This document shows positions 11,880 through 24,190 of a stretch of 64,000 nucleotides of DNA, piece by piece (positions within the stretch are counted from its first letter, which is position 1; every line of letters begins with the position of its first letter). The notes below the pieces were generated by a model. It saw only the letters and a list, made by a program, of their open reading frames with translations, made no database searches and was not told where the DNA came from. The stretch lies in the NCBI GenBank assembly GCA_029215795.1, contig JARDYH010000001.1, positions 307,735,154 to 307,799,153 on the forward strand, read 5' to 3'. A program made the position numbers and the translations under genes. Origin of the DNA: Anniella stebbinsi. Its lineage: Eukaryota; Chordata; Lepidosauria; Squamata; Anniellidae.

Positions 11880-12115
11880 ACAACCCATGCTCAAGGGTTG
11901 TCATTGAACTATGGGTTGTTGTGTTGTGTGAACTGAGCCATGCTAACAAACCATGATTTGTTAAACGCAAACATCTGCAGTTCATAACCCAATAACAAGT
12001 CATGGCTTTTCTTTGTGGGGTGTTTGTTAACAAACCATGGTTTTTTTAGCATGGCTGGGTTCACACAACCAGTGACAATCCATACTTGTTGTGTTGCTCG
12101 AATCCAGCTCAACAG
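11880..12115. repeat. Palindromic repeat with AACCATGGTT-type motifs
   Basis: Several inverted words recur: 'CAACCCATG'/'ATGGGTTG', 'AACAAACCATG'/'CATGGTTT', and 'GTGTGAACTGAGCC' against 'TGGGTTCACACAAC'. The layout suggests a non-autonomous inverted-repeat transposon of about 230 bp. No family is assigned. Confidence 0.5.
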
Positions 12116-13305
12116 CCTGCTCACAAGATCAGCCAATAGACTATTCTGAACATATGTAGAAGAGCCAATATAAAAACATGGCTAGAGAAGCAGGGCGGAC
12201 AGGAACAAATCCACTAAGTTCAAGGAGCCATCTAAGAGAAGGCATCCTTACTTCTAAGGAGCAATCAGTACAGGACAAGAATAATAAATGCTATGGCTGG
12301 ACTTGCAACTAATTAACACAAGGGCTGATCAGATACATAACACTGTGGCATTTCAGCTAGTGTTTCAGAATGTGACCTGTGCAGAACAGAAATGTTGGCA
12401 TTGTTTAACGAATTGTGTCTTTTGGAGGAAATCCCTAAGACGGCCAATGATTTTCAGTCGATTGAAATGGACTTTTATAGGGGGCATTGAAGCAGCTGGC
12501 TGCATGGGTAGCAAAAATACATTTAGGACGTCATATACCGAAAGGATGTTCTTGTTGTGTCCTTTTTCCACTAACATCTGTGGGGAACCACTGCTTTACA
12601 TTACACTGACAGGCTACATCTCGTGTAACACTGATTCACCCAGCTGTGGCCATGCAGGATCCTGGGGTGGCTTGGGAAGATGACACACCGCAGCCCTACA
12701 TGCTTGCAATACTGTCCTGGTACAATCAATGTCACTCCCTCCTAGGCTAAACATTTATTTACCAACACACCAGTGTAAAAGGGTTTGGCCACTTCATTCA
12801 AAAACATGTACTGTAACCCCTGGATGACAAACCACTTTAGCAGATAGGGGACAACTGGACAGCAAAGATCGACTCTCCCCAGCACTTCCCTGTGCCTAAA
12901 TGGCTGCATAAAAATCCCAGCCATATAAAAGTCTGTTTTAAACACTGCTTATTAGAACATTCTTGGCAGTATCCAATGCTGGCAATTTGCCAGCACCTGT
13001 TAGGTTGCACTGGCGGGAATGTCTGGCAATGCAACAGGCAACTAGTGCTTTCTACAGCAATCCTAGAAAATGGGCAAAACAAGCCTTTCCAGAACAGCAC
13101 AGGTCAGTGGAGCTTCCTTCCACGAGCCCCATTGATGTGTTCTATTCTGGAAAGGCTGGTTTTGTAGCAAGGAGAAGAGTTAGGGTGAATGGCAAGGACC
13201 CCGGTGGCACTTACTCTCCTCTTCTCCGTCAAAGATGTCCTGCAGCTGTTTGCAAAGGAACTAATCAGATTTATGTAACTATTACTGCACACATCCAGAG
13301 GTTAG
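12116..13305. other. No gene; overlapping chance frames
   Basis: Frames of 131 and 143 codons occur (12288-12683 and 12963-13394), but overlapping frames of similar length exist on both strands and none has a recognisable domain. The later one runs into a MITE. Confidence 0.45.
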
Positions 13306-13445
13306 AGCAGCCTTCCTCAGCCTGGTGCCCTTCATATGTGCCTGGACTACAACTCCCATCAGCCCTTGCCAATATAGTCAGTTATGAGGGCTGAGGGAGT
13401 TTTAGGCCAAAACCTCTGGAGGGCCACAAGTTACCTACCCCTGAG
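13306..13445. repeat. Palindromic 'ACTACAACTCCC' MITE
   Basis: Left end 'CAGCCTTCCTCAGCCTGGTG' and core 'GGACTACAACTCCCATCAGC', followed by the degenerate mirror ending 'CTGGAGGGCCACAAG'. Same family as 42420-42548. Confidence 0.75.
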
Positions 13446-14338
13446 CAAGAATTGTTTATCAAAGGGCAGTCCCACATTATCCAAGTTTCCTTATGTGCTT
13501 TGCTTGTCCTCTGCTTGACTCACCCACCTTAGACAATCATAATAGTAAATAGTTAGAAGCAGAGCAGGCTCTACCATTTGGCAGTGTGAAGTAGCTGCCT
13601 CAGGCAGCACATGCTGGGAGGCAGGGAGTGGGGTTGAAGTGTTGAAGGACATTACTGTATGTGCCATCTGGCCTGCTGTGCTGTCTTCAAGTGCAGTGGA
13701 GGACAGTGTCCCATCACCAGTCCAGTTGACCTTTGTACATGGAATGTGAGGGGGGCACCATCTTGTAATTTGCAAAATGTTGTGGACCAATCCTGGTTAT
13801 AGGAGGCTTTTCCCCCCTTAAATATTCTAAAAATGTTTCTCATGTCCAGTAATCCCTACAACAAGCTAGTCTGATATTATTATCATGTTACTGACAGATT
13901 CCATGTTTAAGGGATAGCACTAAGGTGAAAGGAAGTGCTGTGCCAAATGTCACTCAGCCTGTTTATGGCTGAGCTGAGATTGAAAGCTAGGAATGTCTTC
14001 ATTGATATGGAATGTTCATAACTATTACATCACATCAACTCTGCCACAAGCACAACCCCCAAGTCTCCATTGGTCATCAACCAGGCATCTTATAGCCCTA
14101 CATAAATCCTAAAGGATTCTTATACAAGTCAAACTAGGACAATTCAGTGTCCATCTGAAACATACAGTGATGCTAGATAACCAAAATAAACCACAGTTTT
14201 CAGACCCTGATCTGAGAAGCCTATTTTTAAGTATCCTCTTATTCTAATACGTAAAATTGCCTTGATCTATACTGGTCTTTGTGTGAACATCTTTCCTTTC
14301 CTTCACACAAAAAATGGGGGGGGCACATTTGAATTACA
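13446..14338. other. No gene seen
   Basis: Nothing recognisable beyond short frames. Confidence 0.45.
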
Positions 14339-14369
14339 CCCCCCCCACACACACACACACACACACACT
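14339..14369. repeat. C run followed by (CA)n microsatellite
   Basis: A short C tract followed by about 12 CA units. Confidence 0.9.
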
Positions 14370-16795
14370 GCAGATAATGCAGATATCTTGTATTAGTGAT
14401 ATGCTGCTGGGTTTCTAACCCAGCAATGTAAGGATGCAATCTGCGAGCAAGAACTAGCCCATTTCATTCTTGTCAATGAAATCTGAAGTCTCAAGACCCT
14501 CAGATATCTTAATTAAACAGATTAATAGAATCTAGCAGGCAACATGTTTTAGCATGAAAACTTTGCCTTTTCTGTAGCGCCCATAGTAATTGCATCACAT
14601 CAATGATTCATCATTTTTATGGAGATTAAAAAGAAATTGCCCTAAAAGAAAATCGCACTCATCCACTTAGGTCAGTATACGTCTAAACCAAGAAAACCTA
14701 TTTAAGTGTATTGTATTAACCCTCAGTCTCACAGAGCCAGTCTCCACTGTAGTCACCGCATCCCATACATCAAACCCCTTAAATGCTATATTCTCTCAAG
14801 ATCAGACCGTGACTGTCTGTATGTTCTGTCAATTTATATAGACTTTGTGCACTACAAATCTGACAAAGGAAGCCAAAGCCTGGAGCACTTTTCATGGCAA
14901 TATTAACTCCTTCATGTGACTTACGTTTCAGTTCAATAGCCATGCTTCTAAATACCACCCAAATCTTGCTGCAGGGCATATCAAGGTTGCATTTTTGCAT
15001 ACGCTTAATTTCAGCCACATGAGTAATTTCATGGTTAAACAAGACTTTTTTCACTTACATATTCTCCCCCGTTTTTTTTGTTTTTTTTTAAATGAGGGAA
15101 ACAGCAGCTCCTATTTGGGTGCTGACACAAATTTGGCATTCTGTTGATTCTATTGCAGACTTTCAATTGTGTTACCTAAAACTATGCACAGCATTGTGAA
15201 TTAATCTGTACCTTGCAATTTGACATATAAGGAGCCTTTCATGGAAATAGGCATGAAATGGCCAGGCTGAAACTGGTATTGGGTGATTTTTTTATCAATT
15301 GGTCTTTGTTTGACAATAGGCACATTTCAGAACCCATGGGTTGTTTTAGGTTGCAGATGGCTTGTCAACCACCCCAACAACCCACTCTCACAGGGTTCGC
15401 ATCCCCCCCTGCATCATGTCCCCTGCATCATGTCCAAAATATTCAAAATGGCAGCCACCACCATAATGAAAAGCCTCACAGGGAAACTCATCCATGACAG
15501 CTTCTCATTACATGTGAACTGGTAGTGTAGATATGCCCTATGTGTACTATGACTGATTAGGAGGGGCAACTGTAAAGCCAGCTGGCCAGGACTAAATTAC
15601 TGAATGAGGCATCCTTTTGGCTGCAGCATTTTTAGCATGCTGAAGCCAACACAAGTTGACTCTTTCAGTAGATTTGCATTTCTTGGACCAAGCTTGAGAA
15701 TGGTCCAATACATTTTTTTAAAAATCAACCCATTCTTATGTCACGAGCAGGTCATGAGTTCAAAAACAATAAAACAAATATCAGTTCAGTACATGCACAT
15801 CCACTGAGAAAAAAGTTGATCCAGTTTGACTTCAACATAAAACAACATTTAAACCCACCACCACCACCACCACCAAAAAAAAAAAAAAACCCACCAAGTT
15901 ATTTGAAACATCCTCAAATCTGGTTATTTCTGGTAAGTCAAGGTTCCTTTTAGTTTTAATTAGCCCAACTGTACATAAATATCTTTTAGATCAGAATCAC
16001 GTGGATACTTATTTTTGCATGCATCTGTTATCTGGATAATAAGAAAGATGTGCTTTCAGATTTTTTCAGCACCAATGTGTGTGTGGTGGAGAGAGAGACA
16101 CCAGGTGTTTTTATTTTATTTGTACGGAGGTGACCTTATTTAACCCAATCAGATATAAACACAGGAATTATTCCACTTGTGCTAGCCGATTCCCTATGTA
16201 CATCATAGCCAACAACATGTTACTTACTTACAGATTTCTGAGGATATGTATTCATTTGAAAAGTAACTATTGACATGCAAACTGTTTGCTGCTGTAAAAA
16301 GACATCTCCTTGGCAAAGAAAACTGAATGCCAGGTGCCTGCTCAGATGCCTGGATGCCAAGAGGCGCCTACTCTGGTGTCACTAAATCCAACACTTTCAT
16401 AATGGGCTGTCGGTTGAAATGAACAATGTGAGCATTACACCAAATTAAGCCATTGTTTAAACATGACTGCAGCAATGGGAAGACTGTGATGGTTAGAACA
16501 CTGTGTTATATTTATGTCTTGTTTATTTACCCAGGACCGGTCTGAGTCATTTTACACCCTTCAGTGTGTACAGAGAAAGAATTAAAGGGATTCTGGGCAA
16601 TGCTACCAGGATGGGAGGGATCAAAAGCTACAGGAAAATAAAAGAAATAGGTATAGTTCAAAGATGGGGAATCATTGCTTGGATGGAGAGATCCTTGAAA
16701 AGGAACATGCCCCTAGGTCCCTTGGGAGCAAAGCGGCTAAAATAAAAGAAAATATCTAACAAGGGGAGGAAATTATCCACTTTGTATGTCTTTCA
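14370..16795. other. No gene; simple-sequence patches
   Basis: Contains a (CCA)n then A-run patch near 15858-15890 and a duplicated 'CCCTGCATCATGTCC' near 15408-15437. No coding similarity seen. Confidence 0.45.
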
Positions 16796-16945
16796 GGCTG
16801 CAGTCCTATGCCCCGGGGAGTAAATTCCATTGAGCTCAATGGGACATGCCTCTGAGTAGACATTACAGGATTGTGCTATTACTAAGGCAAGTCTCATTGA
16901 ACATAGTGGGACTTACTTCTGAGTAAACAAACATACGTCAAATTG
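16796..16945. repeat. Dispersed 'GGGACTTACTTCTGAGTA' repeat
   Basis: Two tandem, diverged units: 'GAGCTCAATGGGACATGCCT..CTGAGTAGACAT' and 'CATAGTGGGACTTACTTCTG..AGTAAACA', preceded by 'GCTGCAGTCCTATGC'. Degraded copies occur near 8405, 10030, 20010, 25320, 39820, 40745 and 51480. This is a very common squamate interspersed sequence; I cannot name the family with certainty. Confidence 0.7.
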
Positions 16946-17217
16946 TGCTGTAAATCTCACAATGGATAAGTTAATTTGGTGAGTTTGGGAGGCCAACATT
17001 TTAGTTTTGAAGTGAAGGGTGCTGGTAGAACTGGACTGTTAATGGTGCTGCATTCCTCTAACCTCAAAAGGACCCTTGCAAATCCAGCAGGAGAGTGGTT
17101 TTTAATATCTCAGTGATCATGCTGCATAACCTGGACTCAGAGTTCATCCTGGTGCAACCCTACATTTGCTGCTCTAGAAAAATACTACATGTATTTTATA
17201 GGCATATTTATTGTTGC

Positions 17218-17240
17218 CACACACACACACACACACACAC
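17218..17240. repeat. (CA)n microsatellite
   Basis: About 11 CA units. Confidence 0.9.
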
Positions 17241-18514
17241 GTCATCCATACTGTAGCAGCTCCCAACAGAGCATGGCATGCCATAAAACATTCTAGTATT
17301 TGTCCTGAATTAATCGCAAATAACTTTGCTAACATTCATTCTTTCTAACCGTAGCCCCTACCTTGTTTCCCCTCTTACAATTTACCTTGCTTCTCTCTCC
17401 CTTCCTTATGTTGCTCCTTCATTATTGAAATTTACATTGTAAGCTCTATGGGACAGGGTCCTGGTTTTGCTTTTGCTTATGAATCTCTGTAAAGTCCCGT
17501 GTACATTGACAGCAACCCTAGAAATAAAACAAATTCTGCCTGCCTTTGCAGTCACAGTTACTAATATAAGGTAGAACTGCACTTCACAAGCATGCAGTCT
17601 TAGCACAAATAATAATAAGTGGTTAAAGAATGACCATGGATAGCTAAACTGCATTAAGGGAGCCTTAGTGAATTCCATCTGTGTATTCCTTACTATCAGC
17701 CAGCTATCCCACTTATCAGTCCTATTTTTAGTTGTGTATGTTTGCTGGGATATGGACCAAAATCCCCCACATACACCAGTTTCCCCCAACTGCAGGACAC
17801 TAAAGGTACAAGGAGAAAGAATTGCTCCTCCTGTTCCCTAGTTAGTAGTTCCTAATGAGCGATGGTTTAATCAACAGGGATGTTCCATATTTGCATAATG
17901 TTCCTGAATTCTCCTCCTGGAATGCTACAACCACAACCAAGGGATTGAGTTTTGAAGTCACTTTAATCCTCAGGCAAGTTCCATTGCTTGTCTCTGTCTC
18001 TTTCTCTCGGTCATGTGCGCTTGGGAGAATGTAGAGCCGTGAAATCAAAAGGGAGACGAATGGAAAGCAGGCAGGAGAACTGCCCCATGACCTGAGGGGG
18101 GGGGGGGCTGTTCTCTAAAATTTCTTTTTCTCCAAAGCGATTACCATGGCACAAACCTGCCAGACAATCATGTTCCCTTATAGATGCATTGGGGCAGGCT
18201 TTGATTATCTGGAGCTAGTGGCTGAGCCTAGTTCAGACACTCTTGGTGTCTGCCCCATCTTTTGGATTCCACCACCTATGAGCAAACCCAACGATCAGGT
18301 CTACCAAAAAGCCAATATAGTTTGCCTCAGTCAACCACCCTGATGCTGGAAGTCATTGGTCAGAGCAAGGGAAGGAGTTGGGGAGCTGGCAGAAATTCGG
18401 GTTACTCTTCCCCCCACCCTGCCTCTCCATCAAAGACATCCTGCAGCTGTTTGGAAAGGGTATTATTCACCAAGTCTTTGTATATGTAGATATTGCTACA
18501 CACACACACACCAG
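17241..18514. other. No gene seen
   Basis: The minus-strand 127-codon frame at 17406-17789 has no recognisable domain. A G run lies near 18098-18108. Confidence 0.45.
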
Positions 18515-18652
18515 CTAGAGAGCCATCCTCAATCTGGTGCTCCCCAGATGCATGAAGACTACAACTCACATCAGCCCAGACATGGTGTCTGGGGGTGATG
18601 GGAGTTGTAGTCCACATACAACACCTGGGGGGCACGAAGTTGGGGAAGTCTG
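18515..18652. repeat. Palindromic 'ACTACAACTCCC' MITE
   Basis: Near 18530 'CAATCTGGTGCTCCCCAGAT' and 'ACTACAACTCACATCAGCCC'; mirrored by 'GGGAGTTGTAGTCCAC' and 'CACGAAGTTGGGGAAG'. Both halves are present. Confidence 0.75.
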
Positions 18653-19255
18653 GGAGGATGAAACAAAAGAAGAGGTGCAACAAAGCCACCGCAGACAAAT
18701 GAAGCACGGAAAAGTTGGAGGGAAGCGGGCACTGAAGAAAGGTGTTGCGAGCGACTTCTTTCCTTTGCATCGTCAGCCACCGCGCCACCACGCCTGTGAG
18801 GAAATCATCCCATGCCCCAGAGATGTTGGCCATTTGGAGGTCATCTCCCCCCCCCCGCGCGCACAAAAGTGGTTCTGCTTCTCCCTAGATCCCACGTGAC
18901 ACCCCCCCCCCCAGGCGTGCCCCTGCCCTGCCCCACCTCAGTTCTCCCGACGTCGCCCCCGAAATGTCCTTGCTCTGGAGCAGAGGTCGCGGCTGGACTT
19001 CCCGCTCGCTCTCCAAAGGTTCCCGTGGAGCCCAGAGACGACCGGAGAGCGGCTGAGGCTTGACGCGACCAGAGCCCCTCTCTCGATCTCAATCGTGCCG
19101 ATCTTCTGGGGCCGGCTCGGGCATCGCGCAAAAAGCCTCTGCTGGAGGATCGAGATGTTTGGTGCCCTTTGGCAAACTGGCGGGGAAAGGCTCCGGCGGC
19201 TGCCCCGATCCCCAGGCAGGCAGGCAAGGCGTCCGCGCACGCAGGGGAAACTTAC

Positions 19256-19298
19256 CAGACATGCCCCAGCGCTTGTCCGTGGCGTTCTCGAAGCCCAT
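19256..19298 (-). CDS. Possible first coding exon, gene not recognised
   Basis: On the minus strand an ATG at 19298-19296 in a fair Kozak setting (GAAATGG; G at -3 and G at +4) opens a frame of 14 codons, MGFENATDKRWGMS, plus one base. It then meets a strong 5' splice donor, CTG|GTAAGT, with the intron starting at 19255. It lies inside the CpG island, where a first exon would be expected. The same frame is open for more than 90 codons upstream, so the start is uncertain. No downstream exon was recognised to the left. I do not know a protein that begins this way, and a 14-codon match to splice rules can arise by chance. Confidence 0.2.
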
Positions 19299-19491
19299 TT
19301 CCCCACGCTTGGGCGGCAAGTGGCGGTCAGGGGAGACGCGGGAGCCCGCGCCCTCCGGGATCCGCGTGATGGGACATCCTCCGGAGCATTTCCCCGCCCT
19401 CCCGGCTCCTCTCCGACCACCTGGGGCTGCCAAGGAGAGCGGCACCGACTGGCCACCGCGCGAGGGGGAGGGGGCTGAAGGGACCGCGCAC

Positions 19492-20561
19492 AGCCAGCCA
19501 GCCAGCCAACCCTCCTCCTCTTCCTCCTCCCCAGATGTGCTTCCCTCTCCGACTAAGTAGCGCGCGCGCACTTTTCTCCCCAACGCGAGGAAATCAGCGA
19601 GGCAGCCCGGCAAGCATGATGTAATGGCGCCTCCTCGCTCAATCGCTTAGGGTGCTGCGAGCGCCACTTTGGCTTCTTCGCTGGCCTGGGGATCGGGAGG
19701 GGGAGGGCTGCCGCGGGCAAAGCGCGGGAGGAAGGCAAAGACGGGGACCAGAGAGGGGGGGCGCTCCCGAGGTCATTTCTCCCACCCTCTGTCTCCCCGG
19801 GGCTGCCGGCCTCCTTTAGCAAAGCCTCCCTGGCGCTGGGAAAGCGGGAGTTTGGGGGAGCGGCAGAGCGAAGACTCGAGTGCGCCGCTTTAACAGAGCC
19901 GGTTCGGATCTCTTAGGGGACAGAATCGTGTCTTTCCTAAGCCTGCTGGGAAAGGGCGCTCCAATGCCCCGTGACCCTGGAGAGGAAAGGAAGAACGCGG
20001 CTTCGCGTACAATCCGATGCATGTCGACTCCTAAGCGAGTCCTACTGACTTTTAATGGAGCTGACTCCGGGCTAAGGACATGCACCAGATTGCAAACTTC
20101 AACTCGCTTTCCACAGGGCCTGCTGGGCGGTGGCTCCGCCGAGGGCAGCGCCAGGTGTCGACGCGCTCCTGCTCTCTGGAAGCCATGGCGAGGAGAGGGG
20201 AGGGCGTTGTTGACACACGAACAGCATTGGCCAGGCTGCCGGGGCAAGGCGCCTGGACCGCCTCTTCTGCTGCCTGCCCACGACTCAGGCCATCCTGGGC
20301 GCTCGAGCGGCGTTTCAGCACTGGACAGCTCCGCGCGGAGAGAGACCGGACACGCAAGCGCCCCAGGGCCACGAGGGGTGAGGCGAGTGAAGACGAGCGG
20401 TCCCAGAAAGCGCAGCTCCCAGCACAAATCGGGCTTGAAGGTGGCCGGGCTCAGCTCTCCTGTATAGGGTGCGCCACCAGCCTTTCCCCAACCTAGTGCC
20501 ACTGGACGCTGGTGGCTCCAGTGTCAGGGGGGCTGTGAATCCGCTCTCAAAACTCTAAAGA
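19492..20561. repeat. Tandem duplication, copy 1 (1,070 bp)
   Basis: Every base I compared equals the base 1,070 positions later. The copy ends within the left half of a MITE (20500-20561). The left edge falls in a CAGCCAGCCAGCCAGCCA tract. Confidence 0.92.
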
Positions 20562-21631
20562 AGCCAGCCAGCCAGCCAACCCTCCTCCTCTTCCTCCTCC
20601 CCAGATGTGCTTCCCTCTCCGACTAAGTAGCGCGCGCGCACTTTTCTCCCCAACGCGAGGAAATCAGCGAGGCAGCCCGGCAAGCATGATGTAATGGCGC
20701 CTCCTCGCTCAATCGCTTAGGGTGCTGCGAGCGCCACTTTGGCTTCTTCGCTGGCCTGGGGATCGGGAGGGGGAGGGCTGCCGCGGGCAAAGCGCGGGAG
20801 GAAGGCAAAGACGGGGACCAGAGAGGGGGGGCGCTCCCGAGGTCATTTCTCCCACCCTCTGTCTCCCCGGGGCTGCCGGCCTCCTTTAGCAAAGCCTCCC
20901 TGGCGCTGGGAAAGCGGGAGTTTGGGGGAGCGGCAGAGCGAAGACTCGAGTGCGCCGCTTTAACAGAGCCGGTTCGGATCTCTTAGGGGACAGAATCGTG
21001 TCTTTCCTAAGCCTGCTGGGAAAGGGCGCTCCAATGCCCCGTGACCCTGGAGAGGAAAGGAAGAACGCGGCTTCGCGTACAATCCGATGCATGTCGACTC
21101 CTAAGCGAGTCCTACTGACTTTTAATGGAGCTGACTCCGGGCTAAGGACATGCACCAGATTGCAAACTTCAACTCGCTTTCCACAGGGCCTGCTGGGCGG
21201 TGGCTCCGCCGAGGGCAGCGCCAGGTGTCGACGCGCTCCTGCTCTCTGGAAGCCATGGCGAGGAGAGGGGAGGGCGTTGTTGACACACGAACAGCATTGG
21301 CCAGGCTGCCGGGGCAAGGCGCCTGGACCGCCTCTTCTGCTGCCTGCCCACGACTCAGGCCATCCTGGGCGCTCGAGCGGCGTTTCAGCACTGGACAGCT
21401 CCGCGCGGAGAGAGACCGGACACGCAAGCGCCCCAGGGCCACGAGGGGTGAGGCGAGTGAAGACGAGCGGTCCCAGAAAGCGCAGCTCCCAGCACAAATC
21501 GGGCTTGAAGGTGGCCGGGCTCAGCTCTCCTGTATAGGGTGCGCCACCAGCCTTTCCCCAACCTAGTGCCACTGGACGCTGGTGGCTCCAGTGTCAGGGG
21601 GGCTGTGAATCCGCTCTCAAAACTCTAAAGA
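20562..21631. repeat. Tandem duplication, copy 2 (1,070 bp)
   Basis: Second copy of the CpG-island segment. The 9-bp word AGCCAGCCA is present at the left edge (19492-19500), at the junction (20562-20570) and at the right edge (21632-21640). This is the footprint of a microhomology or slippage event. No substitution was seen between copies, so the event is recent, polymorphic, or an assembly artefact. Confidence 0.92.
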
Positions 21632-21768
21632 AGCCAGCCAAGGTGCCGAATCCAACCCCCAAAATAGGTTCAGCACCTGGGGCAACTCCTTTACAGTTCT
21701 AGCTGGTTCTGACTGAACCTCAGAGCTGATTCACAGCCCACTGACATCAGAGCCACCAGCCTCCGTTG
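21570..21768. repeat. CAGTGG-type hAT-like MITE, intact ends
   Basis: Left end CACTGGACGCTGGTGGCTC and right end GAGCCACCAGCCTCCGTTG are inverted. Inner blocks 'GGCTGTGAATCCGCTC' and 'GAGCTGATTCACAGCCC' also pair. The tandem duplication breakpoint lies inside it, so its left part also appears at 20500-20561. The flanks share 'AGCCTTTCCCCAACCT', the start of another MITE, on both sides. Confidence 0.7.
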
Positions 21769-21778
21769 CATATATGCA

Positions 21779-21845
21779 AGCCTTTCCCCAACCTCGTGCC
21801 CTCCAGATGTGTGTGGACTGCAACTCCCATTATCCCCTCTGCCAT
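21779..21845. repeat. Palindromic MITE, left half
   Basis: 'AGCCTTTCCCCAACCTCGTG' followed by 'CCCTCCAGATGTG' and 'GGACTGCAACTCCCATTATC'. The mirrored half is missing. Confidence 0.7.
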
Positions 21846-23954
21846 AGCCCAGGAAAGGACTCAAATGAAGCTGCAATCTGTTCACCTCAGCCTCCCATCT
21901 TCAATATGAGGATTCTGTTGACCTCTCTTTCAAGGGCTGTAACGATTGCTCAGATGGGGGCGAGCATCTGAAATGCTTTGAACAGCCCAAAAGAGAAAGA
22001 GAGAGAGAAGAAAGAACTGCTATAGAAAATGCTACACAGGGGAAAAAAATGACAAACTCTGTTTGAGGAAGATCTTTGTTCATTGGAAAAGCTGTCCATC
22101 AAAGTTGATCCAATAAAAAATGGATTTTAGGACTCTGGGTTGTATCCCATGTTAGTAGTCACCCTTATTGTGTTAAATGATCTTGGGGTAGGTGGGGTGG
22201 AGCCCTTTGGCTATTATGACTGAGCATGGAGGAGCGGTCAAAGGGGGTTAGGGGTAATGTAGGGATGGTGAACTTCTTCAGCCTGGTGGTTGGATGTGAC
22301 CTGGACATATTGCTCTAAGCCTGAACTCCTCTAGCCATAACATTCCCCACCACCTGCTGTATACTGGCCAGGGAGGGCCTGGCCCTCTAAACAAGGGATG
22401 GGCAGAAGATCAGTCAGGATCTACTGATAGATCTCTGGGTGATGTGCAAAAGATTGGCAGGACTTCTGATTCCCAATGATTCTCAATCATTGAACTGTGT
22501 TAGCAATGAAGTGATTCCCTCCTGCCCTAAATTATACTGCTGAAATGAAGAAAACATGTGGTAACCAGCAGAGAATTTTTGTGCGGAGGGGTTGTAAGCT
22601 CCATTCAGTTGTGGCACTAAAAACACATTGCTGGGCTCAGAATTCATTCATACTGTGTGCATGTCTTTTATCCCAGGTTCTGGTTGGAAGAATCATGGTC
22701 CTAGTAAAAAGCAAAGTAGGTTCTGCAAGCCTGTAGTCTGCCCACTCTGGCACTGGGTAGCAGAGCTCTCTTGTTACTAAGGGCACAGTCATGGGATTTC
22801 ACCCTAAATGATTAATTTCTAAGGCTTTCTCTCCTTTGTTGCTGAGAAGGGTGCCCTACTTAGAAGAGAAGTCCATGAGCAGCTTCTAATTTATTTTTAT
22901 TTTATTTTTTTAAAAGATGTTTATATTGGTATTTGTTTATTTGGCCTCCTTTATCCCTCAGAACATTCTGTTGCTTAGCCTGTGATACTGTAATGCTGCG
23001 GCTATTCTGAACCCAAGAGTGGGATACAAATCTAATAAACAAATAATTTCTTTCAACCCCACCTGGAAATGTGGCAAGGAAGGCCTGGTACGGTTCTGTA
23101 TCTCTCTGTCTCACCCAGTAGTGATGAGGCAGTAATTACTTAAAAAGTGTTTGTTGGCAGGCTGCTTGGCATAAAGGCATGAGAGACACTCTGGACCAGA
23201 TTTTCTGTGACATGGCAGTTCAATCTGGCACCACGTGCAGCAGGAGCCTGAAGGGTGTCCATCTCCTGCAGGAATGGATGAAGAGGTCCAAAAAGTGCCA
23301 CGATGTCAAGAATTTCTGGTCACATCCTCAAAGCAAGATTTAGCAATATGACCTAATCGACCACAGTAAAATGGACTGCCTCCCTATTAGACTAGGCTTG
23401 GATAATCTGGAGGTAGGCATAAATGTACCCCAGGCAAAGAGTCACAAACCTCCTCAATGATGCATAATTAGTGGTAAGGATGATAATCAAGCAGAGGTCC
23501 CCACCCTTAAATATAGTAACCTCAGAGAAGTCCTGGCTTGATTAGATTTGTGACAAAGGATCTCCAAAGTGTAAAAAGAAATATTGTTTCAGCATTCATT
23601 TCACCCTGGAAATGTCATCTTTTGTTCAAACACTATAAGAACCCTGAACTTCAGGTCCTCAGTGTTCCTTCCAGTGATTCAGTACTGGTCCTCTTGGCTC
23701 TTGGACCCTCTGCTGAAATCATGGTCCTGGCCTTCCCAAGGTCCTGGCACCATATGCTCCTGGTTCATGGCAAAATCCATTGATTCCTCGCCTTCCCAAA
23801 TGTTCACTACCATACATTTCTGTTGTGTGACAAGCCCAGTGACTGGCTGTATCTGTTGACTCTCATTCCTTGCTGAAATCACTCAAGCCATGGAACTGGG
23901 GGTTCTGTCATTGAGTCTTGTCAGCCCTTTTCCCCATCCCCAGACCACTGTGAA
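21846..23954. other. No gene; one MITE trace
   Basis: A weak MITE-like trace ('GGTGAACTTCTTCAGCCTGG') is near 22268. Otherwise no recognised repeat or coding exon. Confidence 0.45.
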
Positions 23955-24190
23955 ACTCCCACCCAAGGGAGGCTAGGGTTGCTCCCTCTCTGCTATCCTT
24001 TCGATGGCAGGCAAAGACCACGTTATTCAAGAAGACCTTTGGCCTGTAAGTGGGGCTGTGGGTTGGGTGCTGTTTTTATTCTCTTACTGTCAAGTTTTTA
24101 TTGTATTTTACTGTCTTTTATTGTTTAAATCTATTTGAAATTGTTTTTGAAAGCCATCTTGAGGGGGGGGTATAAATAAAATAAATGATG
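23955..24190 (+). repeat. L2-like LINE 3' tail
   Basis: Reads 'GCAAAGACCACGTTATTCAA' then 'GACCTTTGGCC', an oligo-T-rich UTR and 'GAAAGCCATCTTGAGG' before an ATAAATAAAATAAAT tail, the layout of squamate L2-like 3' ends. Little coding sequence remains. Confidence 0.6.

Larger units (their letters stand above)
18840..21640. promoter_or_regulatory. CpG island, largely tandem-duplicated
   Basis: The segment is GC-rich and dense in CpG (for example GCGCGCGCAC at 19560 and 20630), unlike the AT-rich flanks. CpG islands in vertebrates usually mark promoters. Many long frames on both strands (up to 228 codons) are the expected product of stop-poor GC-rich sequence and are not taken as genes. A TATA box is not evident. 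GC-rich transposons elsewhere in this window show that GC richness alone is not proof, but this island has no transposon termini of its own. Confidence 0.6.

Noticed and set aside
12288..13394. Frames of 131 and 143 codons with overlapping antisense frames
   Set aside because: Competing frames on the opposite strand, no domain, and the second runs into a MITE.
19816..20502. A 228-codon minus-strand frame, repeated at 20886-21572, and several overlapping long frames in the CpG island
   Set aside because: Both strands are open in several frames over the same GC-rich DNA, as expected from few AT-rich stop codons. No domain is visible, and the second occurrence is only the tandem duplicate.
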